Source of the DNA: Chloroflexota bacterium
GTDB lineage: Bacteria > Chloroflexota > Anaerolineae > SpSt-313
DNA length: 64,000 nucleotides
Reading direction: 5' to 3'
NCBI GenBank assembly: GCA_029553955.1
Contig: JAKPJZ010000250.1
Coordinates: 62,001 to 126,000 of the forward strand
This document shows, piece after piece, positions 15,311 to 23,954 of the stretch. A program made the position numbers and the translations under genes. The notes beneath the pieces were generated by a model. It was given only the letters and a program-made list of their open reading frames with translations, searched no databases and was not told where the DNA came from. Numbering within the stretch: position 1 is the first letter of the stretch; each line of letters begins with the position of its first letter.

Positions 15311-15377
15311 TCACCGCAGAGCCCGTAGGGGGCGAGGTCACCTCGCCCCCAACAGCCTCTGTGCCCTCTGTGGTGAG
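15311..15377. repeat. Inverted repeat, CACCGCAGAGG family with internal GGGGGCGAGGT hairpin
   Basis: TCACCGCAGAG faces CTCTGTGGTGA; the centre is GGGGGCGAGGTCACCTCGCCCCC. It ends about 30 bases before gyrB and may hold the gyrB upstream region or terminate the membrane-protein gene. Confidence 0.8.
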
Positions 15378-15398
15378 CGTTGTTTTCCAGAGGAGTAG

Positions 15399-17318
<1,920 letters not shown>

Positions 17319-17322
17319 GTGA

Positions 17323-17454
17323 GGCAGGCCTCCTGGCCTGCCCGATCCGTGCTCGTGGGGCGGGCTTTCCAGCCCGCCAGGTGCCCGCCCGTGCAGGGCT
17401 GACGGGCTAGAAAGCCCGTCCCACAGGCTGGTGGGGTGGGCTTTCCAGCCCGCC
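17323..17454. repeat. Cluster of short GGCGGGCTTTCCAGCCCGCC-type palindromes
   Basis: GTGGGGCGGGCTTTCCAGCC (from 17355), the divergent GACGGGCTAGAAAGCCCGTC (17401) and GTGGGGTGGGCTTTCCAGCC (17431) lie in tandem after a GGCAGGCCTCCTGGCCTGCC-like palindrome at 17325. Each can form a small hairpin. They fill the gap between gyrB and the response regulator. Confidence 0.8.
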
Positions 17455-17525
17455 AAACGCCTCCGTTGCCAACGCCGGCCAGGCGAGGACGCCTGCCGCA
17501 CAGGTTGTTTCTCATGAGGTCCACC

Positions 17526-18218
17526 ATGGCCGATGCCACCATCCTGGTCGTCGACGACGAGCCCGCCGTCGTCTCCACCGTGCGCGCCTACCTCGAGCGC
17601 GAAGGCTACACCGTGCACACCGCCGCCGACGGCCCCGCCGCGCTGCGGGCCGCCCACGCCTGCCGGCCCGACCTCATCGTGCTTGACATCATGCTCCCCG
17701 GCCTCGACGGGCTGGAGGTGCTCAGGTGCCTGCGCCAGGAGTCGCCGGTCTACGTCCTCCTGCTCACCGCGAGGAGCGACGAGACCGACAAGATCGTCGG
17801 CCTCACGGTCGGCGCCGACGACTATCTCACCAAGCCCTTCAGCCCGCGCGAGCTGGTGGCGCGCGTCAAAGCGGTGCTGCGCCGCGGCCGGGGCGGCAGC
17901 CTGGAGGAGCCAGCACTGACCTGCGGCGACCTGCGCATCGATTCGAGCGCGCGCCAGGCCTGGAAGGGCGAAGCACCCCTCGACCTCACCCCCATCGAGT
18001 TCTCCATCCTCCACGTCCTCGCCCGCCACGCCAGCCGTGTGCTCAGCCGCGAGCAGATTATCGAGCAGGTGTGGGGCAACGATTATTACGGCGACGATCG
18101 CGTGGTCGACGTGCACATCGGCCGCATCCGCAAAAAGATCGAGGACGACCCCGAGCGCCCCGAGCGCCTGGTGACGGTGCGCGGTGCCGGCTACCGGCTG
18201 GAGGCCGGGCATCCATGA
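17526..18218 (+). CDS. Two-component response regulator, OmpR/PhoB family
   Basis: 230 residues. Receiver domain: acidic pocket DDE at 10-12, phosphoacceptor Asp54 in IVLDIMLPG, Thr81 and Lys103 in LTKPF. The DNA-binding winged helix (about 130-228) has LTPIEFSILHVLARH and RVVDVHIGRIRKKIEDDP with the closing RGAGYRLE. It overlaps the histidine kinase gene by four bases (ATGA), so the two form one operon. The ATG at 17526 sits 5 bases after GAGGT; an ATG at 17514 is the alternative. An 11-bp direct repeat downstream of the kinase gene (19323) is a possible target site. Confidence 0.93.
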   Translation: MADATILVVDDEPAVVSTVRAYLEREGYTVHTAADGPAALRAAHACRPDLIVLDIMLPGLDGLEVLRCLRQESPVYVLLLTARSDETDKIVGLTVGADDYLTKPFSPRELVARVKAVLRRGRGGSLEEPALTCGDLRIDSSARQAWKGEAPLDLTPIEFSILHVLARHASRVLSREQIIEQVWGNDYYGDDRVVDVHIGRIRKKIEDDPERPERLVTVRGAGYRLEAGHP

Positions 18219-19318
18219 AGGGGTTCACGCGTCTGCGGCGGCAACTGGCCTGGAAGCTCTTCCTCTCCTACCTGCTCGTGGCAGCGGCCGGGGCGCTCGT
18301 GCTCGCCGGCACGGCCGGGCTGCACGCCCTGCTGCGGACCCAGGTGGCGCGCTTGGCGGGTGCTGGCGGCGCCAATCTGCCCTGGCTCGACGACCTCCTG
18401 CAGGCCATGGCCGATGCCCGCCTGGCCGCGGCCCTCGCCGCCGCGGCCGCCGTGGGCGCATCCCTTGCCGCCAGCGCCTTCACCGCCTCGCGCATCGTCG
18501 GCCCCATCCGCACCATGATGCGCGCCAGCCAGGCCGTCGCTGCAGGCGACTATGCCCAGCGCGTGGCGGTGGCCGGCGACGACGAGCTCGCCGCGCTCGC
18601 ACACGCCTTCAATCGTATGGCCGAGGCGCTGCAGCGCGCCGAGGCGCGGCGCCTGGAGCTCGTCGGCAACGTGGCCCACGAGCTGCGCACGCCGCTCGCC
18701 GGGGTCAAGGCGACCGCCGAGGGGCTGGTCGACGGCGTGCTGCCGGCGGCGCCCGAGACCTATCTCAACGTACAGCGTGAGGCGGCGCGCCTCGAGCGCC
18801 TGGTGTGCGACCTCGAAGAGCTTTCTCGCGTCGAATCCGGCGCCATGGCGCTGGACGTGCAGCCCGTCGCTCTGCCCGGCCTGGTGTGCGCCGCGGCCGC
18901 GCGCCTGGCGCTGCAGTACGCCGACAAGGGCGTCACGCTGCAGGTCGACGTGCCCGACCGTCTGCCCCCCGTGCGCGCCGATAGCGGCCGCCTGCTCCAG
19001 GTGCTGACCAACCTGCTGGGCAACGCCCTGCAGTATACCCCGGAGGGTGGCGCGGTCACGCTCAGCGCCCGGCTTGCGGGCAGCGCGGTGAGCATCGCCG
19101 TCGCCGACTCCGGCATCGGCATCGCCCCCGAGCACCTGCCCCACCTCTTTGAGCGCTTTTACCGCGTCGACAAATCACGCTCGCGCGCGGGCGGCGGCAG
19201 CGGCATCGGCCTCACCATCGCCCGCCACCTCGTCGAGGCGCATGGAGGCCGCATCGAGGCGGCCAGCGCCGGCCCTGGCCTCGGCAGCACCTTCACCTTC
19301 ACGCTTCCCCTCGCCTGA
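18215..19318 (+). CDS. Membrane sensor histidine kinase
   Basis: 367 residues. Two membrane helices (about 15-40 and 68-90) flank a short external loop of about 28 residues, too small for a separate ligand domain. Then HAMP (GPIRTMMRASQAVAAGDY), HisKA with His155 in VAHELRTPL, and a HATPase domain: N box NLLGNALQYT, G1 DSGIGI, F box LFERFYRVD, G2 GGGSGIGLTI. It should phosphorylate the regulator encoded just upstream. The short loop suggests sensing within the membrane or through a partner. Confidence 0.93.
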   Translation: MKGFTRLRRQLAWKLFLSYLLVAAAGALVLAGTAGLHALLRTQVARLAGAGGANLPWLDDLLQAMADARLAAALAAAAAVGASLAASAFTASRIVGPIRTMMRASQAVAAGDYAQRVAVAGDDELAALAHAFNRMAEALQRAEARRLELVGNVAHELRTPLAGVKATAEGLVDGVLPAAPETYLNVQREAARLERLVCDLEELSRVESGAMALDVQPVALPGLVCAAAARLALQYADKGVTLQVDVPDRLPPVRADSGRLLQVLTNLLGNALQYTPEGGAVTLSARLAGSAVSIAVADSGIGIAPEHLPHLFERFYRVDKSRSRAGGGSGIGLTIARHLVEAHGGRIEAASAGPGLGSTFTFTLPLA

Positions 19319-19322
19319 AGAC

Positions 19323-19344
19323 CTTCACCAAACCTTCATACAAT
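19323..19344 (+). promoter_or_regulatory. Candidate OmpR/PhoB-type operator (11-bp direct repeat)
   Basis: CTTCACCAAAC is followed immediately by CTTCATACAAT: CTTCA at 19323 and 19334, an 11-base period typical of sites bound by tandem OmpR/PhoB-family regulators. It lies just after the kinase stop and upstream of the gene at 19625. TACAAT could be a -10 box. Confidence 0.45.
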
Positions 19345-19417
19345 CGCCAAACGCCCGTCATGTGGCGCGGCTATGCTACAGGTAGATGGATGCGCGAAGG
19401 CCGGCGCTGGCCCGGAA

Positions 19418-19495
19418 GGGGTTTTCCTGGTGGTCTGGCCGGAGCGTGGCCGCCCGCGGGCGGCCACGCTCCGGCCAGACCACCAGGAAAACCCC
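19418..19495. repeat. Long perfect hairpin, 39-bp arms, no loop
   Basis: The arm starts GGGGTTTTCCTGGTGGTCTG and meets its complement at GCCCG|CGGGC. The right flank (TTCCGGTGAGGCGCGAAGCC, then CCCGG) is the reverse complement of the conserved flank seen beside the hairpins at 34582, 34697 and 36305. Confidence 0.95.
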
Positions 19496-19624
19496 CCCCA
19501 AATGGGTCCGTTCCGGTGAGGCGCGAAGCCCTATGCCCGGACGACGCACCCTCGCCGGCAAGCACGACCGATCCTGCCCTGGCCTCATCAGGCCGGGTGC
19601 CACCAACCCGAAACGGAGTCGGAC

Positions 19625-20212
19625 ATGAAGACACGCAACATACTCGTCATCGCCGCCGTCGCGTGTGCGCTGGTGCTGGGGGGGCTGTGGCTGCTCCAGT
19701 TTCGCATGCTGCGCAGCCACACAGTAGAGGAGCATACCATCGCAACGTTCAGCACCGGCAGCAACGAGGCGTCGACCCGGCGGGGCGTGGGCGTCGACCT
19801 CGTCGTGGCTGGCCAGGGGGCGCTGGCCCAACAGCTCCGCCGGGCGCTGGTGGCGCAACTGGAGGCAACGCCCGCTTTCGGCCAGGTCACGCTCCTCGAC
19901 TCGGCCCCAGAGCGCGCCGCCGGCTTTGGCCTGATCGTGGAGCTCGCCGAGCCGCAGTTGCTGTGGACTCCGGTCTACGCCAGGGCGACGAGCACCGCCA
20001 AGGTCACCTTCTCAATGGACGGCAACCTGTCGTGGTGCGACCAAGCGGCCGTCGCCATGCAGCCGGGCGACGGGCCATGGGTGCGCGGCGAGGTTCGCCT
20101 CACCGACACCTCCTGGGGCCTGTCGACGCTGCCCGGCTACCGGCGCCTGCTCGCCGAGAGCCTGGCCGCAGGCATCGTCAAGGGCCTGACCGGCGTCGTC
20201 AACGGCTCGTAG
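19625..20212 (+). CDS. Membrane-anchored hypothetical protein
   Basis: 195 residues. One N-terminal hydrophobic segment (about 6-25) is followed by a soluble domain rich in beta-type alternation (VGVDLVVAGQGALAQQL, FGLIVELAEPQLLWTPVYARA, KVTFSMDGNLSW). There is no lipobox Cys. The repeated pattern resembles small exported domains of unknown function; I do not recognise the family. It is the first gene after the two-component pair and the candidate operator at 19323, so it may be a target of that system. The ATG at 19625 has CGGAG upstream. Confidence 0.7.
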   Translation: MKTRNILVIAAVACALVLGGLWLLQFRMLRSHTVEEHTIATFSTGSNEASTRRGVGVDLVVAGQGALAQQLRRALVAQLEATPAFGQVTLLDSAPERAAGFGLIVELAEPQLLWTPVYARATSTAKVTFSMDGNLSWCDQAAVAMQPGDGPWVRGEVRLTDTSWGLSTLPGYRRLLAESLAAGIVKGLTGVVNGS

Positions 20213-20238
20213 TGCCTGGTCAGTCGTCGCCATGCGCC

Positions 20239-20348
20239 ATGGGTTTGTGGTCGGCGCTTCAGCGCCTTGACCCTCCAGCGTGGCGCCACGTACGAAAGGC
20301 GCACCGGCCCGCCGGGGTCAAGGCGCTGAAGCGCCCACTACGAACCTG
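20239..20348. repeat. Inverted repeat of the GGCGCTTCAGCGCCTTGACCC family
   Basis: GGCGCTTCAGCGCCTTGACC at 20251 faces GGGTCAAGGCGCTGAAGCGCC at 20313, so the arms are about 20 bp and form a large hairpin around a 45-base centre. It lies between two membrane-protein genes. Confidence 0.85.
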
Positions 20349-20418
20349 GCTGACCGCCTCGTAAGGTGTAGTGACAAGACACAGCCGAGTGTAGAGTCGC
20401 AGCAGGGGGGAGCACGTC

Positions 20419-20943
20419 TTGAAGCGGCGTTGCATCATCTATCTCGCAATCGGGGCCCTGTTCGGGGTTCTGGACTTTTTCTACCTTGGCTTCATCTATG
20501 GAGTGCCGTGGCAGCGCGTCTTTGGCAGCAGCGCCGTCGGGGCGCTGGCCGCGAGGTGGGTGCCGTTCGTGATTCTGAACATCGGGGTGTGGCTGCTGCC
20601 GGTGATCCCCATCGCCCTGTGCGAGGCGCGACGTTCCCGGTCGCGGCGGCGAGCTGCTCTCGCCAGCCTCGGCACCTGGTGCGCAGCCATCGTGGCCTAC
20701 TACCTGGCCAATGCGGCCCAGCTCGCCTTCCTCGGCGTGCCCGGCCGGGCGGGACTGCACATCTCCAACTGTGGTTCCGCGCACTTTTGGACGAACTGGC
20801 TGAGCGTGCTGCAGGGCGACATCCTTGGCGGTATCGTGGAATGGACCCCGGTTGCCGTAGTTGGCGGGGCCGTGGTCGGGTTCCTGACCGGCTTCATCTA
20901 CCTTGGCCTGAGCACGTCGCGCCGCGCCCGGCAGGGCGCATAG
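20419..20943 (+). CDS. Four-helix membrane protein of unknown function
   Basis: 174 residues from a TTG behind GGGGGGAG. Four hydrophobic segments: about 5-25, 45-68, 80-105 and 135-160. Short basic loops (EARRSRSRRRAAL) should face the cytoplasm. The segment GILGG/GIVEWTPVAVVGGAVVGF is Gly-rich. I recognise no family. It lies upstream of three SHOCT proteins in the same direction. Confidence 0.7.
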   Translation: MKRRCIIYLAIGALFGVLDFFYLGFIYGVPWQRVFGSSAVGALAARWVPFVILNIGVWLLPVIPIALCEARRSRSRRRAALASLGTWCAAIVAYYLANAAQLAFLGVPGRAGLHISNCGSAHFWTNWLSVLQGDILGGIVEWTPVAVVGGAVVGFLTGFIYLGLSTSRRARQGA

Positions 20944-21033
20944 GGGGCCTGTGCAGGCGATCATCGTGCGGATGCTCGCCGCGGGCGCCGCTGCGTGGCC
21001 GGGCAGAGCCCGAAGAAGGAGGCGGGCTGCGGC

Positions 21034-21276
21034 ATGCAAATCTCTAGAGGGCTCTTCATTGTGCCCTGGCTGGTGCTGTGGTTCGTCAGCATCACGGTCT
21101 TCTGGCTCGTCGTGGTTGGCGGCGTGCTGTGGGCGCTGAGCCTGCTCTTCCCCAAGGCGGGCAACGGCGCACAGGCCCCGGCGCTGCCGCCCATCGAAAT
21201 CCTCAAGCGCCGCTACGCCCGCGGCGAGATCACCCGCGCCGAGTACGAAGAAATCCGCCGTGAACTGGAGCGTTGA
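21034..21276 (+). CDS. Small membrane protein with C-terminal SHOCT domain (1 of 3)
   Basis: 80 residues: one membrane segment (about 6-40), a short linker, and the SHOCT motif IEILKRRYARGEITRAEYEE at the C-terminus. SHOCT is a short helical domain usually at the ends of membrane proteins, probably mediating oligomer contacts. AAGGAGG lies about 11 bases before the ATG; a GTG at 20995 is a less likely start. Two similar genes follow. Confidence 0.82.
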   Translation: MQISRGLFIVPWLVLWFVSITVFWLVVVGGVLWALSLLFPKAGNGAQAPALPPIEILKRRYARGEITRAEYEEIRRELER

Positions 21277-21306
21277 CCGCCCCGTACGGACATAGGGAGG
21301 AGACTC

Positions 21307-21525
21307 GTGAGCTACAGCATGTTGCTCATTGTCGTGCTGCTCTGTATCCTGCCGCTCCTCGTCGCGGTGGCCGTCGTCGCCGCCGTCGTCTATGCCCGCA
21401 AGCGGCAGGCGCCGGGCGCGGCCCAGGCCGCTGAACCCGCGGCGCTCGATATCCTCAAGGAGCGTCTCGCGCGGGGAGAGATCTCGCCGGCGCAGTATGA
21501 GGAGATGCGCCAAGACCTACAGTAG
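21307..21525 (+). CDS. Small membrane protein with C-terminal SHOCT domain (2 of 3)
   Basis: 72 residues from a GTG behind GGGAGGAG. One membrane helix (about 5-30), a basic YARKRQ stop-transfer, an Ala-rich linker and the SHOCT motif LDILKERLARGEISPAQYEE. It is 30 bases downstream of the first SHOCT gene, in the same operon. Confidence 0.82.
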   Translation: MSYSMLLIVVLLCILPLLVAVAVVAAVVYARKRQAPGAAQAAEPAALDILKERLARGEISPAQYEEMRQDLQ

Positions 21526-21588
21526 CAGCCTTGGTACCGGTGGCCTCACGATGAGGCTTGATGCAGGACCCATCAGGAGGGAAGCAAG

Positions 21589-21810
21589 ATGCCAGTCAGG
21601 ACGGCATGGCCGCTCACGCTCGCGTTCCTTTGCATCATCCCCTTCGTCGTCGCACTCGTCGTCTCGCTGGTCACCAGTTACCTGGTCAGCCGTCGTAGCG
21701 CACCCCGGGCGAGCGCCGACACCGATGCGTTTGGCATCCTCAAGGAGCGCTACGCCCGGGGCGAGATCACCCGCGACCAGTACGAAGTGATGCGCCGCGA
21801 CCTGGACTGA
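21589..21810 (+). CDS. Small membrane protein with C-terminal SHOCT domain (3 of 3)
   Basis: 73 residues from an ATG behind GGAGGGAAG. One membrane helix (about 8-33), linker SRRSAPRASADTD, and SHOCT motif FGILKERYARGEITRDQYEV. The SHOCT part matches copies 1 and 2 closely, whereas the membrane helices differ, so the trio is an old tandem duplication with divergent membrane parts. Confidence 0.82.
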   Translation: MPVRTAWPLTLAFLCIIPFVVALVVSLVTSYLVSRRSAPRASADTDAFGILKERYARGEITRDQYEVMRRDLD

Positions 21811-21823
21811 GGCAGGGTGCCAT

Positions 21824-21856
21824 AGCCCACCGCAGAGGACGCAGAGGAAGGATAAC
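21824..21856. repeat. Half copy of the CACCGCAGAGG repeat
   Basis: CCCACCGCAGAGGACGCAGAGG with no facing arm nearby; it separates the converging SHOCT and DUF5684-like genes. Confidence 0.6.
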
Positions 21857-21859
21857 CTC

Positions 21860-22273
21860 TCAGGCGGGCCGGGTCGGCGCGGCCACAAACCGGGCGTCGC
21901 CATAGGCCAGCACGAGTTGGCAGGCTGGCGCCAGGGCGAACAGGCCCAGGCCAAAGGCGGCGCTGCGGCCAAAGGCGCGCGCCAGGTCGAGGCAGACGAA
22001 GAGGAACACGACCACGTTGACAACGGGCACGAGCATGAACAGGAGCCACCACCACGGCCGGCCGACCGCCCTGAGCAGCACGATGATGTCGTAGACCGGC
22101 ACGAACGCTGCCCAGCCCGGCTGCCCGGCCTTGACCAGGATCTCGCGCAGGGCGATGAGCGACAGCACGGCGACGACGAGGCTGAGCAACTGGGTTGCCA
22201 GGGCACCCCTGCCGGCGCCCGCCTCCACCTGGAGCAGGAACGTGCAGGCCGGCGCGAAAAGAAGCGTGGACAT
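21860..22273 (-). CDS. DUF5684-like membrane protein
   Basis: 137 residues. Four hydrophobic segments. The conserved sequence ILVKAGQPGWAAFVPVYDII, then RPWWWLLFMLVPVVN and LARAFGRSAAFGLGL, matches the DUF5684 pattern (KAGqPGW..iiPiYn ... aFGk...f.lGL). This domain is found in small membrane proteins and beside signal peptidases; no function is established. The ATG at 22273 follows AGGAGGGC on the minus strand; the longer frame upstream runs into a repeat. Confidence 0.85.
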   Translation of the reverse strand: MSTLLFAPACTFLLQVEAGAGRGALATQLLSLVVAVLSLIALREILVKAGQPGWAAFVPVYDIIVLLRAVGRPWWWLLFMLVPVVNVVVFLFVCLDLARAFGRSAAFGLGLFALAPACQLVLAYGDARFVAAPTRPA

Positions 22274-22373
22274 GGTATGCCCTCCTGATGATGGTTGCGG
22301 ACGAGAGGGCGCTGTGTGCCCCATCATATGTCGCCCATGCCCTGCCCGAACCCGCTCGGGCAGCCAATCGGCT

Positions 22374-22434
22374 TCACCGCAGAGGGCGCAGAGAACCAGA
22401 GTGTTCTCTGCGCCCTCTGCGCCTCTGCGGTGAT
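22374..22434. repeat. Inverted repeat, CACCGCAGAGG family
   Basis: TCACCGCAGAGGGCGCAGAG faces CTCTGCGCCTCTGCGGTGA. It lies between divergent genes. Confidence 0.88.
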
Positions 22435-22555
22435 GTCTCACTCTGCACGAAACGCTTCCGAAACGCCGGGCATGCTACACTGGGCACAGCACAATCGACT
22501 GGAGCCGGCCGCATGCCTCGTGGCTGGGCCAGGCCCCACAGTAAAGGAGAAACCC

Positions 22556-23395
22556 GTGTCTAGAGCAACCCGCACCATCTCCGTCCTCCTGCTCGCTGCG
22601 CTCATGGCGGCGCTGCTGGCCGCCTGCGGTGGCGGCCCTGCGCAGCCTGCGGCCAAACCCACGACCAAGCCAGCCGGCCAGCCCGCCGCCCAGCCTACCG
22701 CGGCGCCGGCCCAGCCCGTCACCGGAGGCGACCCCTCCAAGCGCGTGACCGAGTCGCTCGGCCTGCTCACCGGCAGCGGTGACAAGACGAGCGTTCTGCC
22801 CTCGTACCACATCGAGATCAACATGGCCGGGCCGATTTTTGACAGGCGGGACAAGGCGGTCAAGACCGACACCACCAAGATCAAGGCCGACGTGCAGGGC
22901 GCGAACGTGCACGTCTGGATTGAAGACGAGGACGGCACCACGACCGAGGGCTATGTCATCGGCAATGACGACTATGTCGTCAAGGATGGCAAGGTGGAGG
23001 AGGGTGGCCTGAGCGGCGTCGGCCTGACCTGGGCCATGTGGCAGCTAGACCCGGTCATCATCCTCTCGCTGGCCGGCCAGGGCGCCCAGGCGGCCGGCGG
23101 CGAAGACACTGGCGGCCGCACGGCGGAGGCCTACACCGTCGATATGGCCAAGGGCAACCCGGCCGTGCTCGCCGGCATCCAGGCCTTTATCGGCCACGGC
23201 ATCAGCAACGCCAGGGGCCAGGTGTGGATCGACCAGCAGACCGGCGCTTTGCTCAAGACCGTGCTCGACTATGAGCAGGACGTCTACGACCATACCAGCA
23301 GCGAAAAGGACGCCCCACCGGTCGGCCATGGCAGCGGCCATATCGAGATCAGCGTCACCCAGGTAGGCAAGGTCTCCGTCAACCTGCCGCAGTGA
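22556..23395 (+). CDS. Lipoprotein of unknown function (LppX/LprG-like shape)
   Basis: 279 residues from a GTG behind AAAGGAGA. Lipoprotein signal with lipobox LLAAC (Cys near residue 24), then a Pro/Ala/Lys/Gln-rich linker to about residue 55. The mature part alternates short beta-like strands (YHIEINMAGP, IKADVQGANVHVWIEDED, GQVWIDQQTGALLKTVLDYE) and ends in a beta strand. The pattern of an exported beta domain ending with a conversion-of-bound-ligand motif recalls LppX/LprAFG lipid-binding lipoproteins, but this is weak. It lies 55 bases before a small conserved protein. Confidence 0.78.
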   Translation: MSRATRTISVLLLAALMAALLAACGGGPAQPAAKPTTKPAGQPAAQPTAAPAQPVTGGDPSKRVTESLGLLTGSGDKTSVLPSYHIEINMAGPIFDRRDKAVKTDTTKIKADVQGANVHVWIEDEDGTTTEGYVIGNDDYVVKDGKVEEGGLSGVGLTWAMWQLDPVIILSLAGQGAQAAGGEDTGGRTAEAYTVDMAKGNPAVLAGIQAFIGHGISNARGQVWIDQQTGALLKTVLDYEQDVYDHTSSEKDAPPVGHGSGHIEISVTQVGKVSVNLPQ

Positions 23396-23449
23396 GGCCG
23401 CGCCGACGGTCGTTGCGATCAGATTTTGCAGAGGAGAATGGGGCTGGCC

Positions 23450-23701
23450 ATGGAAAAGGACCGTCCGCTCACGCGTTCGCAGCTCTTCACGGTCCGCCTG
23501 TGGCTCGAAGATCTGGGCGACGGCCGCCAGGAGTTGCGGGGCAAAGTGCAGCACGCCCTCAGCGGCGAGGCGCGCTACTTTCGCGACTGGCCCGCACTCC
23601 TCGCCTTCTTCAGCAACCGTGTGGCGCCGTCGTCCGACGACGATGCGTTCAAGGCCGGCAGGCTGCCCGACGCGCCAGATGAATCTGGGGCGCCTGGCTA
23701 G
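23450..23701 (+). CDS. Small conserved hypothetical protein (about 83 residues)
   Basis: The core FTVRLWLEDLGDGRQELRGK followed by VQHALSGEARYFRDWPAL is a pattern I associate with short uncharacterised proteins in Chloroflexota; the family assignment is memory-based. No membrane segment or catalytic motif is visible. The start could be 23438 (ATG too close to GAGGAG) or 23450, which I prefer. Its TAG stop codon is the first triplet of a TAGCAGTCTGTCGGAG repeat end, so the last residues may be repeat-derived or the original end may have been replaced. Confidence 0.72.
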   Translation: MEKDRPLTRSQLFTVRLWLEDLGDGRQELRGKVQHALSGEARYFRDWPALLAFFSNRVAPSSDDDAFKAGRLPDAPDESGAPG

Positions 23702-23864
23702 CAGTCTGTCGGAGTGAGATGCCCCATGGTGGCGACCGGCTTGCACGTTACGCGCTGCCCCGGTGCGGGCTCCTGAGGGGGGTTTTGGCGGGTTGGTTGG
23801 CCTGTTGGCTGCCCCTGGCGCGCCAGGGGCAGCCAACAGGCCAACCAACCCGCCAAAACCCCCC
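23699..23864. repeat. CTAG-hairpin element with 44-bp perfect arms
   Basis: Begins TAGCAGTCTGTCGGAG at the stop codon of the preceding gene, continues through the conserved flank (GACCGGCTTGCACG, CCCCGGTGCGGGCTCC) and ends in a loop-free hairpin at 23777-23864: GGGGGGTTTTGGCGGGTTGG outward, GCGCCAGGGG at the centre. Same layout as 32078-32351 and 36231-36536. Confidence 0.93.
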
Positions 23865-23884
23865 CTGCCTTCTTGTCTCTACCC

Positions 23885-23913
23885 TTGACGCTTCCCCAGG
23901 GTTGTGGTACCCT
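23885..23913 (+). promoter_or_regulatory. Candidate sigma-70 promoter for the GH3 lipoprotein gene
   Basis: TTGACG at 23885-23890, 17-base spacer, TACCCT at 23908-23913, directly behind the long hairpin and 42 bases before the TTG start. Confidence 0.5.
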
Positions 23914-23954
23914 CAGCAGGTGTTCTGTTTCTTGAGGATTTCGGGAGGTTCCTG

